The position numbers were made by a program, and so were the translations under genes. Positions 25,389 through 33,238 of a stretch of DNA of 64,000 nucleotides are shown here, one piece after another. Within the stretch, counting starts at the first letter, position 1. Each line of letters starts with the position of its first letter. A model generated the notes under the pieces. It saw nothing but the letters and a program-made list of their open reading frames with translations, ran no database searches and was not told the origin of the DNA. This stretch comes from Burkholderiales bacterium. Lineage in GTDB: Bacteria; Pseudomonadota; Gammaproteobacteria; Burkholderiales; Burkholderiaceae_C. The DNA lies in NCBI GenBank assembly GCA_013044035.1, contig JABEVE010000085.1:1-64000 (forward strand). Reading direction: 5' to 3'.

Positions 25389-27836
25389 ATGCTTGCTCTC
25401 AAGGAATTTCGAGACCGCGCCGCCGGTTTGCCTGATCTGCTGCCGTGGGCAGCCTTGGTCGATGACGGCATTGTGCTCACCAAATCAGGCGCATTGCTCG
25501 CTGGCTGGTGGTATCAGGGCCCTGATCTGGACTCCGCTACCAAGGGCGAACTCGGCGCCATGGCCGCGCGCATCAACAACGCGCTGTCGCTCGATGACGG
25601 TTGGGTGGTGAACTGCGACGCGATCCGCCAGCAGGCCCCTGGCTACGCCAAGACCGGCGCATTCCCCGACCGCACCACGCGCCTGATCGATGACCTGCGC
25701 CGAGCGCGGCATGAAGGCCAGCATGCGGGGTTTGAGAGCCGCTTCGCGCTCACCATCTCCTGGTTCCCCGATGCCGATGCGGCAGACAAGGCTGCGTCAA
25801 TGTTTATTGATGGCGGTGAAAAATCCGGCGCCGCCGCGCGCAACCTGCAGCGCTTCAAAGATGGTATCCGCGAGGTCGAATCACGCCTGTCTACAGTCGT
25901 CAAGATCAAGCGTATGACGGACTCGATCGATGAACACACTGGCGCCGTCACCAGCCCACTACTTGGCTACCTCGAATCTTGCGTCACATTGCATGCGCCG
26001 CGCGTGGTCCGGATGCCGGAAGTGCCGATGTACCTGGACGCCGTGATTGGCCAACACGACTTCACCACGGGCTTTGAGCCGCGCCTCGATGGCCGCCCGA
26101 TGGTCTGCCTGGCCGTCGAAGGCTTCCCCGCCTTCTCCGCCCCTGGCATCCTCGATTTCCTCTCCCGCCTGCCGGTGGCCTACCGCTGGAGCAATCGTTT
26201 CATTTACCTCTCGCAGGCTCAGGCCGATAAGGTGCTGAATTCCTACCGCAGCAAGTGGGCACAGAAACGCAAGAGCATGATGAACCTGGTGCGCGAAGCC
26301 TCGGGCGGCGCGGCGACGCACTTGAATATGCACGCGGTCGAGCAGACCGAAGACACCGTGGCCGCAATCAGCGAAAACCAGTCGGGTGCTGTGCGTTTCG
26401 GCTACTACACAAGCGTCATTTTGCTAGCGCATGACGACAGCGCAGCGCTTGACGAGATCGCCCGCGAAGTGCGAAAGATTATTGAGAGCGCTGGGTTCAG
26501 GGCGCGCATCGAGACGGTCAACGCGGTGGAAGCTTATCTTGGCACGATGCCGGGCAACACCCACGCCAACGTGCGCCGCCCGTTGATCAACACCCTGAAC
26601 CTGGCGCACATGCTGCCGTTCACAGCAGTGTGGGCCGGATCGGACCGCAACCCTTGTCCGTTCTACCCGCCCAATAGCCCGCCACTGCTGTACGCCAAGA
26701 CCGACGGGGCTACCCCGTTCCGCTTGACTCTGCATGCGGGTGATCTGGGGCATACCGTCATCCTGGGGCCGACCGGATCTGGTAAGTCCACCTTGCTGTC
26801 CACCCTTGTTGCGCAGCAGTTTCGCTACAAGCATGCGCAGGTATTCGCCTTCGACAAGGGCTATTCCATGTTGCCCCTGTGCTGGGGTGCAGGTGGCCAG
26901 CATTACGACATCGGCGGCGAGCATGGCGACCTGGCGTTCTGCCCGCTGGGCCGTGTGGATGAGCCCAACGAACAAGCCTGGGCCGCTGAATGGATCGAGC
27001 AGCTGTGCGAGCTGCAGGGAGTGCGGATCACGCCGGAGCATCGCCAGAAGATTTACCGTGCGATTGTGCAACTCGGCCAGTCCACCGACGCAATGTCGCA
27101 GCGCACCATGACCAACCTGCTGATTCAACTGCAGGATGCTGAACTGCGCGATGCGCTGGGCTACTACACCGTCAGCGGCGCGGCAGGGCATCTGTTGGAC
27201 GCCGAAACCGATGCGCTTGCCGAAGATCCGTTCCAGGTGTTCGAGATGGAGCATCTGATGAACAAGGGCGACAAGGTGGTGCTGCCGGTGCTGTCCTATC
27301 TATTCCACCGGATTGAACAGCGCTTCAAGGGCCAGCCGACGCTACTGGTCCTGGACGAAGCCTGGATCATGCTCGGCCACCCCGCGTTCAAGGCCAAGAT
27401 CCGCGAGTGGCTGAAGGTCTTGCGCAAGGCGAATGTCGCCGTGGTGTTCGCAACCCAGTCCCTCACTGACTTAACTAAGTCGGGGATCGCTGACGTGATC
27501 TTCGAGTCCTGTCCGACCAAGATCCTGCTGCCCAACCCGGAAGCGATGACCGAGAACATCCGACCGCTGTATGAGGGCATCGGCTTGAACCACCGGCAGA
27601 TTGAGATTCTGACGAGGGCAACGCCCAAACGACAGTATTACGTCATTCACCCCGACGGCCGTCGCTTGTTCGAGCTTGGGCTGTCCGCACCGGAGATCGC
27701 GTTCGTCGGCGCGTCGGGCAAGGAAGACGTTGTCCGCATCCGCGAACTGCGCGGCTCGCTGGGTGATGCCTGGCCAGCGCAGTGGCTGCGCGAGCGCGGG
27801 CAGTTCGACGCGGCCCAGAAGTGGGAGGGTTATTAA
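25389..27836 (+). CDS. trbE: Type IV secretion ATPase TrbE (VirB4 family)
   Basis: The 815-residue ATPase energises pilus biogenesis and substrate transfer. The start at 25389 follows AAGGAA and is 17 bases after trbD; the longer frame upstream overlaps trbD and is rejected. An N-terminal VirB4 domain is followed by Walker A GPTGSGKST at about residue 461, Walker B LLVLDEAWIML, and the ATQSLTDL motif. Length and motif order are normal for IncP TrbE. Confidence 0.95.
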   Translation: MLALKEFRDRAAGLPDLLPWAALVDDGIVLTKSGALLAGWWYQGPDLDSATKGELGAMAARINNALSLDDGWVVNCDAIRQQAPGYAKTGAFPDRTTRLIDDLRRARHEGQHAGFESRFALTISWFPDADAADKAASMFIDGGEKSGAAARNLQRFKDGIREVESRLSTVVKIKRMTDSIDEHTGAVTSPLLGYLESCVTLHAPRVVRMPEVPMYLDAVIGQHDFTTGFEPRLDGRPMVCLAVEGFPAFSAPGILDFLSRLPVAYRWSNRFIYLSQAQADKVLNSYRSKWAQKRKSMMNLVREASGGAATHLNMHAVEQTEDTVAAISENQSGAVRFGYYTSVILLAHDDSAALDEIAREVRKIIESAGFRARIETVNAVEAYLGTMPGNTHANVRRPLINTLNLAHMLPFTAVWAGSDRNPCPFYPPNSPPLLYAKTDGATPFRLTLHAGDLGHTVILGPTGSGKSTLLSTLVAQQFRYKHAQVFAFDKGYSMLPLCWGAGGQHYDIGGEHGDLAFCPLGRVDEPNEQAWAAEWIEQLCELQGVRITPEHRQKIYRAIVQLGQSTDAMSQRTMTNLLIQLQDAELRDALGYYTVSGAAGHLLDAETDALAEDPFQVFEMEHLMNKGDKVVLPVLSYLFHRIEQRFKGQPTLLVLDEAWIMLGHPAFKAKIREWLKVLRKANVAVVFATQSLTDLTKSGIADVIFESCPTKILLPNPEAMTENIRPLYEGIGLNHRQIEILTRATPKRQYYVIHPDGRRLFELGLSAPEIAFVGASGKEDVVRIRELRGSLGDAWPAQWLRERGQFDAAQKWEGY

Positions 27837-27877
27837 TGCAGGGCGCCGAGGCTGGCGGCCCTGCAGGCGCAAGGCCA

Positions 27878-27897
27878 TGCCGCACATTGCGATACCC
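27878..27897 (+). promoter_or_regulatory. ICE box copy 6 (TGCCG-N9-ATACCC)
   Basis: It lies 41 bases before the 27939 gene. Confidence 0.5.
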
Positions 27898-27938
27898 ACT
27901 TAAGCGGACACCCGTTCGCTGCGAACCACGACCACATC

Positions 27939-28265
27939 ATGAACGCTGACCACTATTTCATCAAAAAGTTTGAAGATGCCGCCCGCGATAACAATGCCAT
28001 TCGGGAAGTGCTCAGGCTAATAGAAAACTTGGAGGATGCCACCCGCGAGAACAATGCCCTGCGGGAAGTGCTCCGGCTAATAGGCCTCGACGCTCAAAAG
28101 TGCATCAAAGCCGTGAACTCCCCGAAGGAAGACTTCTGGTATCGCGCGACGCTGGGATCCATATCCACCTCAATCAATCCGGAAGACCTCGCTCAGCGCG
28201 GCGTTGGCCTGAAAGCCGCGGCTTCTATGGATTCAGTCCTTTCTTCGCTCCGGATCCAATCGTAG
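27939..28265 (+). CDS. Small hypothetical protein with a duplicated amphipathic helix
   Basis: No family recognised. The 108-residue product carries two 20-residue repeats of the type EDAxRxNNAxREVLRLI, encoded by a 60-base tandem duplication, probably forming a coiled coil. The C-terminal half is unremarkable. It lies between trbE and the secreted repeat protein with its own ICE box, in the place where IncP elements have trbF. It does not look like TrbF (no membrane segment). Confidence 0.55.
   Translation: MNADHYFIKKFEDAARDNNAIREVLRLIENLEDATRENNALREVLRLIGLDAQKCIKAVNSPKEDFWYRATLGSISTSINPEDLAQRGVGLKAAASMDSVLSSLRIQS
27969..28088 (+). repeat. 60-bp tandem duplication within the 27939 gene
   Basis: Units 27969-28028 and 28029-28088 share most bases, including AACAATGCC and GGGAAGTGCTC. 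Confidence 0.85.
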
Positions 28266-28315
28266 TCAGCCAGCGCCTCGGCCCGGCCTGCGTGCGGCGG
28301 GTTGAATGCGCGGTG

Positions 28316-28336
28316 TGCCGTGTCCACGGCATACCC
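28316..28336 (+). promoter_or_regulatory. ICE box copy 7 (TGCCG-N10-ATACCC)
   Basis: It lies 28 bases before the 28365 gene. The N10 spacer makes CCGTG-TC-CACGG palindromic. Confidence 0.55.
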
Positions 28337-28342
28337 ATACAA

Positions 28343-28357
28343 CAGGGGCAAGAAAGG
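28343..28357 (+). repeat. Dispersed repeat copy CAGGGGCAAGAAAGG
   Basis: It lies between box copy 7 and the start codon and supplies the AAAGGA ribosome-binding site of the next gene. Confidence 0.6.
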
Positions 28358-28364
28358 ACCTTCC

Positions 28365-29759
28365 ATGAGAAAAACCATTCTCGCCGCCGCGCTGGCGGCA
28401 TTACCGTTTCTGGTGCTCGCGCAGACTGCGCCTGCGCCCGTCCCGGATCCCACAGCGCAACAGGCGCTGAGCGCCGCGGCGAATCAGAACGCCACCAGCG
28501 CCTACAACGCTGGCATTGGCTATTACGACCAGCAGGCATACCAGGCCGCGGCGAACACGGCGCAAAGCATTTCTAACCAGGATGCGGCAAACATCGGTAG
28601 CAGCTACATCGCCCCCGGCGGCACGGGTGTGGGATTTGGATTTAGCGATGCCTGGCAGCAAGCAGCAGACCAGGCGCAGTCCGTCGCGAACGAAAACCAG
28701 GCGCTAGCCGAAGGCGAGATTCCTGTGCAGCAGCAAAGCCAGACATCTCAAAACGCCGCATATAGCGCCGAGGTTGCCGCGGCGCCGGCTGTTGCGCAAG
28801 CGAATAGCGCTGCTGCGCAGTCCGCGGCTTCGGCGGGTGCGGCGCAGTCCAACAACAGCATCGCGCAGAGCACTGGTGTTCAGCAAGGACAGCCCACGGT
28901 CACGAACAACACCGGCGAGTATCTGCTTGCTGGGGCTGCGACTCAAGCGGCGATGAACGGGTTTAGCACCACAGGCTTCGCGGCTAACAAAACCGCCTAC
29001 CAGGACGCACAGAATGCCGCGTCCTGCGGTAATCCAGGGTGCGCGGCGGGATGGATGGCGGCCAACGCTGTCGAGCAAAACATCGCCAACGGCGCTTACG
29101 CCGCGAATGTTGCCGCAGCGCCAGTGCTAAGCACTGTGTTGACCACGGCCGCCGCTGCATCCGCGCTATCCAGCGCGGCAGGAACGCTGCAGCAGATCCA
29201 GTCCATGACGGGCGTGCAGCAGGGGCAGACTACGGGTTCGACCGACACCCGGCAAGCACTCACGCAAACAGCGTCGCAGACCGGCGTGCAACAGGGCCAA
29301 TCCGCGACGATGGCCAGCGCCGACACGTCCTACACCAGCGCTGCGGACTCGCAGCAAGCCACGTTGAATGCGGCCAGTCAACAGAACCAGAACGATGCTT
29401 TGACTGCGGCGCAGGCGGGTATTGCAGGCCTCAACGCCGAGTATTCGGGCAACGCCGCTAGCGAGATTGCCAGCTATGACAACAGCCAGGCGCAGTCCAC
29501 AGGCGACCCGACCTGGACGCAGGCCGCTGGCATCGCGCAGCAGCAGGTTGACCAACAGCAGGGCATCTACAGCACCCAGCAGGCGATCCAGACTTCGGCG
29601 ACGAACGACGGGAACGCGACGTACAGCGCCGCGACCGCAGTCGCGCCAGGCATTGGAAACACCCTCAACACCGCAGCCAGCACGGCTGCGACGACGAATG
29701 CGGTAAACACGTTGCAGCAGATCGGCGCGGCCACTGGCGTGCCACAGAACGGACAGTAA
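28365..29759 (+). CDS. Secreted Ala/Gln/Asn-rich repeat protein of the mating apparatus
   Basis: The start at 28365 (AAAGGA upstream) gives 464 residues with a clear Sec signal peptide (KTILAAALAALPFLVLA, cleavage after AQTA or nearby). The mature protein is almost all Ala, Gln, Asn, Ser, Thr and Gly. It contains three copies of TGVQQGQ and an ending TGVPQNGQ. One Cys pair (SCGNPGC) could form a disulfide. No known family recognised. It sits between trbE and trbJ, 12 bases upstream of trbJ, so it is probably exported with the pilus components; a surface adhesin or pilus-associated role is inference. The high repeat content could also reflect a structural fibre. Confidence 0.65.
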   Translation: MRKTILAAALAALPFLVLAQTAPAPVPDPTAQQALSAAANQNATSAYNAGIGYYDQQAYQAAANTAQSISNQDAANIGSSYIAPGGTGVGFGFSDAWQQAADQAQSVANENQALAEGEIPVQQQSQTSQNAAYSAEVAAAPAVAQANSAAAQSAASAGAAQSNNSIAQSTGVQQGQPTVTNNTGEYLLAGAATQAAMNGFSTTGFAANKTAYQDAQNAASCGNPGCAAGWMAANAVEQNIANGAYAANVAAAPVLSTVLTTAAAASALSSAAGTLQQIQSMTGVQQGQTTGSTDTRQALTQTASQTGVQQGQSATMASADTSYTSAADSQQATLNAASQQNQNDALTAAQAGIAGLNAEYSGNAASEIASYDNSQAQSTGDPTWTQAAGIAQQQVDQQQGIYSTQQAIQTSATNDGNATYSAATAVAPGIGNTLNTAASTAATTNAVNTLQQIGAATGVPQNGQ

Positions 29760-29771
29760 CCGGAGATCGTC

Positions 29772-30461
29772 ATGACCATAAAGAAATCCATCCTCGCCCT
29801 GACCGCACTCGCGGTCATCTCCACGACGCCCGCCCACGCCACGGGCATGATCGCAGGGGCCACATTCCCCGAGCAGATCACGCAGGAACTGACTCTAGTC
29901 GAGCAGTATGCGACACAAGCGCAGCAGCTTCAGGCGCAGTTCCAGATGGTCTACAACCAGGCGATGAGCCTGAAAAATCTGCCAACTCAAATTTGGCCGA
30001 ACATCGCGGGTCAGTTGCAGTCGCTGGTTAACCTCGTCGGGCAGGCTCAAGGACTGACCTACGCGGCGCAAAACACTGCTGCCGGGGTTCAGCAGCAGTA
30101 CGGCGTGAACGGGCAGGATTACCAAACGAATTTGTCGCAATGGAATGGCAACCTGACCAGCCAGATCCAGCAGGCGCTCAATTCCTATGGCTTGCAAGCG
30201 CAAGACTTCCAGACCCAGCAACAAGCCCTGCAGCAGATCCAGACCGCCAGCCAGTCGGCGACGGGGCGCATGCAAGTGCTGCAAGCCGGCAACCAGATTT
30301 CCGGAATGATGGTCAACCAGTTGCAGGGTCTGCAGCAAACCATGATGACCAACAGCCAGGTCGAGTTCAACGCGATCGGCGCGAAAAACGCGCAGGACTT
30401 GCAAAAAAACCAGATCAATCAGCAGTTCCTGACGGGAACGACCGGAGCCGGCTTCTACTGA
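29772..30461 (+). CDS. trbJ: Conjugal transfer protein TrbJ (VirB5 family)
   Basis: The 229-residue periplasmic, pilus-tip-type protein has a signal peptide (KKSILALTALAVISTTPAHA). The TrbJ-type helical repeats follow (FPEQITQELTLVEQYATQAQQ, LQSLVNLVGQAQGL). It ends in TTGAGFY, the same seven residues as the lipoprotein encoded next. It is 12 bases downstream of the secreted repeat gene, with GGAGA as ribosome-binding site. Confidence 0.9.
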   Translation: MTIKKSILALTALAVISTTPAHATGMIAGATFPEQITQELTLVEQYATQAQQLQAQFQMVYNQAMSLKNLPTQIWPNIAGQLQSLVNLVGQAQGLTYAAQNTAAGVQQQYGVNGQDYQTNLSQWNGNLTSQIQQALNSYGLQAQDFQTQQQALQQIQTASQSATGRMQVLQAGNQISGMMVNQLQGLQQTMMTNSQVEFNAIGAKNAQDLQKNQINQQFLTGTTGAGFY

Positions 30462-30474
30462 TGCTTCTACTGAT
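30451..30474 (+). repeat. 12-bp tandem duplication across the trbJ stop
   Basis: GCTTCTACTGAT occurs twice in direct succession. The first copy contains the trbJ stop codon; the second repeats it in the same frame. Confidence 0.8.
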
Positions 30475-30475
30475 C

Positions 30476-30495
30476 TGCCGCCTTGGGTAATATGC
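30476..30495 (+). promoter_or_regulatory. ICE box copy 8, imperfect (TGCCG-N9-ATATGC)
   Basis: It lies 91 bases before the lipoprotein gene. One base of the ATAYCC half is changed, so this copy is the least secure. Confidence 0.35.
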
Positions 30496-30586
30496 ACAGT
30501 ACAGACGGCCTTCGGGCGCGAGTGCAGGGCGACTCATCGAAACAGCCCCAGTTCTCAATCACTCTTCCTCGCGCAAGGAGCGCCCC

Positions 30587-31081
30587 ATGAAACCGTCTGC
30601 ACGTCATCCCATCCCAGTCATGCTTCTCGTTGCCGCCGCCACGCTGTCGGGTTGCGGGCAACAGGCCCCGTCTGCCACCGCGCCTGGCGTGGGCCAGATC
30701 GCTGGGGTCAAGATCAACACCGATGAAGGCCCGTTTGGTGGGCAAACGGTCGCCTGGTACGAGGCGCAGTTGAACAGCCATCCCAACCCGCAGTCCGTTG
30801 CCGATCCCGCCTGGCAGGAAGGTTTGTGGTGTGCCGGACGGGATGCCCAAGGCAATGCCACGGTGAGCGCCGATGCCGTTGGGAAGCGGCAGGGCACGGT
30901 GTCTTGCCAGAACTTCTATCGCGGCGTGAACCTGGCGCAAGGGCCCTATGCCGGGCATGGGCACGCCTGGTTCAAGACGCACCCAAAGCAGCGCGGCATC
31001 GAGTCTGGCTGGTGCCGGGCGACGGGCAACACCACGGGAGCCTGCTTCGCCGTGGAAACCACGGGCGCGGGGTTTTACTGA
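30587..31081 (+). CDS. Lipoprotein in the TrbK position
   Basis: The 164-residue product has a lipobox (AATLSGC, acylated Cys about residue 24). The mature part has four more Cys residues (WCAGRD, VSCQNFY, WCRAT, ACFAV), suggesting disulfides. Its place between trbJ and trbL matches the entry-exclusion lipoprotein gene trbK of IncP plasmids, but TrbK is much shorter, so function is inferred from position. It ends in TTGAGFY like TrbJ, encoded with different codons. Confidence 0.6.
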   Translation: MKPSARHPIPVMLLVAAATLSGCGQQAPSATAPGVGQIAGVKINTDEGPFGGQTVAWYEAQLNSHPNPQSVADPAWQEGLWCAGRDAQGNATVSADAVGKRQGTVSCQNFYRGVNLAQGPYAGHGHAWFKTHPKQRGIESGWCRATGNTTGACFAVETTGAGFY

Positions 31082-31287
31082 TCGACGGTCCGCTGTCTGG
31101 ACAATCGCCGCACGTCGGCCCGCTGGTTCTGTCTGGCCCGCTGGTCACCCGGCGTGCTGGATAGGAACACCAGACCGCCCCCATCGCAACGCGATGCACG
31201 GAGATGCCCGCTCGCAGTGCGCTCAAAACACAGCGACGGAAATTCGCGCTCAAGTTCGCGCAGCAGTTTGGTTGTTGATCGAGTCAT
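31075..31287 (-). CDS. HicA-like small protein
   Basis: This 70-residue minus-strand gene starts at 31287 and ends convergent with, and overlapping by 7 bases, the lipoprotein gene. The sequence TTKLLRELEREFPSL, GHLRASRC, GGGLVFLSSTPGDQRARQN matches the small HicA/dsRBD-like proteins common in phages and mobile elements (typical wording GHYK, GGIVFLSATPSDHRA). The invariant His of HicA toxins is present (SGHLR). No HicB partner is adjacent. A perfect inverted repeat lies 7 bases upstream. Confidence 0.65.
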   Translation of the reverse strand: MTRSTTKLLRELEREFPSLCFERTASGHLRASRCDGGGLVFLSSTPGDQRARQNQRADVRRLSRQRTVDQ

Positions 31288-31293
31288 GGGCGG

Positions 31294-31314
31294 GTATGCC
31301 GGATTCCGGCATAC
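31294..31314. promoter_or_regulatory. Perfect 9-bp inverted repeat, probable operator
   Basis: GTATGCCGG-ATT-CCGGCATAC lies immediately upstream of the HicA-like gene. It also contains TGCCG-N9-ATAC, a partial ICE box lacking the final CC. Confidence 0.5.
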
Positions 31315-31327
31315 GTCAGCGCCCGTC

Positions 31328-31350
31328 TTTCTTTGCCCCTGCTGTTGTCT
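31328..31350 (-). repeat. Dispersed repeat, inverted copy before trbL
   Basis: TTTCTTTGCCCCTGCTGTTG, 19 bases before ICE box copy 9; this is the same arrangement as at 22247. Confidence 0.6.
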
Positions 31351-31368
31351 CTTTCGCCATCGCCCATC

Positions 31369-31388
31369 TGCCGCCTCGCCGCATATCC
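31369..31388 (+). promoter_or_regulatory. ICE box copy 9 (TGCCG-N9-ATATCC)
   Basis: It lies 28 bases before trbL and abuts the hairpin that covers the trbL ribosome-binding site. Confidence 0.6.
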
Positions 31389-31412
31389 ACCTGTCAACCC
31401 TCTCGACAGGTG
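31388..31412 (+). promoter_or_regulatory. Hairpin sequestering the trbL ribosome-binding site
   Basis: CACCTGTC (31388-31395) pairs perfectly with GACAGGTG (31405-31412). AGGTG is the only plausible ribosome-binding site, 4 bases before the ATG at 31417. Confidence 0.6.
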
Positions 31413-31416
31413 AACC

Positions 31417-33129
31417 ATGAAATGCAATCAACCCGTCCACTGGCTGCTGCCGATCCTGCTGCTCAGCCTTGCCTTGCCATCCGCTTACGCCGGTACCGGT
31501 GTTCTCGATCAGATTCAAGGCACATTCCAGTCCGCCTCGACGGGCTGGATGTCCGCCTCGCTGAATCTCGCCCGCCCGCTGTTTTTCGGCGTGGCCGGGC
31601 TGGAGTTTGCTTGGGCTGCGATCAATTACACGCTGCGCAAAAACGATCTCGGCGAACTGCTGACATCGATGACGCTCAAGATTCTCGGCATCGCGTTCTT
31701 TGCGATGCTGTTGTCGGAAGCTCCAACCTGGATCCCGCCCATCATCAACAGCTTCACCCAGGCGGGGCAGACGGTCGGCGGCGGCGGGGCTACGTCGATC
31801 TCCGGCGCGGTCGGGCCCTCGGAAATCCTGACGCAGGGCGTCGATACTGCGGCCAAGGTAGTCTCGGTCGCCAACTCGATCACCGGACAGCAAACGGCGG
31901 CCGGCGTCAGTATTTTGCACCCCGGCAACTCGATTGCGGCGATTGGCTCATCCCTGCTGTCTTCGATCTTCATTGGTCTGTCTGGGCTGATGATCATCCT
32001 CGGTTTTCTCGCGATCGCCATCCAGTTGCTGATCACAACCATCGAGAGTTACATCGTGATCGGCGGTGGCGCGCTGATGCTGGGGTTCGCCGGGAGCCGC
32101 TGGACCTTGCCGTTTGCCGAGAAGTATTTTGGTTATGCGGTCAGTGTTGGCATCAAGCTGTTCACCATCTATCTGGTCGCCGGGTTCGGCGGGCAGCTTG
32201 CCAACATCATCATCCAGCACTGGGCAACCGTCGCAGCGGCGGCGCCGCCCAACAATACCGTGGGGCCATTGGATTTCCTCACCGCTGGCGCAACGTCGCT
32301 GGCTTACGGAGCAGTCGGCTATATGGTGCCTGGTATCGCTGGTTCGATGATGAACGGCTCTCCCTCCATGAGCCTTGCGAATGCCGGCGCCGCTGCTGGT
32401 GGCATGGCGGCGGCTCCAATTGCTGCCGGGCTGGCGGGCGCTGCGGCGGGCATGCAGGCGGGTGGCATGGCTGCCGGTCTCTTCAACCGCACGCAGTCCG
32501 CCGCAAAGGGTGGCATTGGCGGAAGTGCCATGCCTCCCGGCGGGCCGGCCGGCGGCGTGTCGGGTACGTCTCGGCTGGAGTCCCTGGCGACGGGCGCGGG
32601 TTCCGGCATGCAGGCCGCAGGCAAAGGCATCAGCGCCGCCGGCACTGCCGCCGGAGCGGGCATCAAGGCCGCCTCGGTTGCCGCGAATGCCATCCCTGTT
32701 GCTGGGCAGGCAATTGCCGCCGCGGGACAGGCCGTAGGGCCGGCCGTCGAGATGGCTGGAAAAGCGGCAGGCAAAGGTCTTGAGGCTGCAGGGCAGGCGA
32801 CCAAGGGGGCCGGCAAGGCAGCAGGCAACGCGGCTGAAGCGGCTGGGCAAGCCGTCAACGCTAGGCCTGGCGGCAACGGCTTCGCCTCTTCATCAACCCC
32901 CATCAGTGCGAATTCCGATGGGCCGACCGCGAACAGTGGAGCGGATGCGTCCGCGGCGCAGCGCCAGTTCGAGAAAGACAATGCGCCGCCAGAAAAGGGT
33001 CAGAGCATGGGAGACAAGCTCAAGGATGGGGCGCAGAGCTTCCAGCATGAATCGAACCGGCGCAAGCCTGGGTTGTCACACGACGGCCAGAGCGGCGGCG
33101 TGAGCATCCGGATGAATCACATCGATTGA
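31417..33129 (+). CDS. trbL: Conjugal transfer membrane protein TrbL (VirB6 family)
   Basis: The 570-residue polytopic inner-membrane protein forms part of the DNA path. It has a signal-like N-terminus (WLLPILLLSLALPSAYA) and then about six membrane segments up to residue 310 (for example GLSGLMIILGFLAIAIQLLI and VSVGIKLFTIYLVAGFGG). A long Ala/Gly-rich tail follows with many AAGKG/AAGQA repeats, ending in a charged hydrophilic segment. This organisation is standard for TrbL. Confidence 0.92.
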   Translation: MKCNQPVHWLLPILLLSLALPSAYAGTGVLDQIQGTFQSASTGWMSASLNLARPLFFGVAGLEFAWAAINYTLRKNDLGELLTSMTLKILGIAFFAMLLSEAPTWIPPIINSFTQAGQTVGGGGATSISGAVGPSEILTQGVDTAAKVVSVANSITGQQTAAGVSILHPGNSIAAIGSSLLSSIFIGLSGLMIILGFLAIAIQLLITTIESYIVIGGGALMLGFAGSRWTLPFAEKYFGYAVSVGIKLFTIYLVAGFGGQLANIIIQHWATVAAAAPPNNTVGPLDFLTAGATSLAYGAVGYMVPGIAGSMMNGSPSMSLANAGAAAGGMAAAPIAAGLAGAAAGMQAGGMAAGLFNRTQSAAKGGIGGSAMPPGGPAGGVSGTSRLESLATGAGSGMQAAGKGISAAGTAAGAGIKAASVAANAIPVAGQAIAAAGQAVGPAVEMAGKAAGKGLEAAGQATKGAGKAAGNAAEAAGQAVNARPGGNGFASSSTPISANSDGPTANSGADASAAQRQFEKDNAPPEKGQSMGDKLKDGAQSFQHESNRRKPGLSHDGQSGGVSIRMNHID

Positions 33130-33149
33130 TTGTTTTGGCACCTGCTTTT

Positions 33150-33182
33150 GCCTGGCCAGCCGCAAGGTTCGCCGGGTTTTTT
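33150..33182 (+). terminator. Rho-independent terminator after trbL
   Basis: GCCTGGC/GCCGGGT stem with a loop CAGCCGCAAGGTTC, then six T. The loop is nearly the same as in the terminator at 44325. Confidence 0.7.
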
Positions 33183-33189
33183 CATGTCA

Positions 33190-33209
33190 TGCCGCCCTCG
33201 CGCATATCC
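33190..33209 (+). promoter_or_regulatory. ICE box copy 10 (TGCCG-N9-ATATCC)
   Basis: It lies 29 bases before the primase-like gene and 7 bases after a terminator. Directly after it CCAGTG/CACTGG (33210-33230) forms a hairpin whose 3' arm overlaps the GGAGA ribosome-binding site. Confidence 0.65.
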
Positions 33210-33238
33210 CCAGTGACGCAGCGCCACTGGAGATTTTT

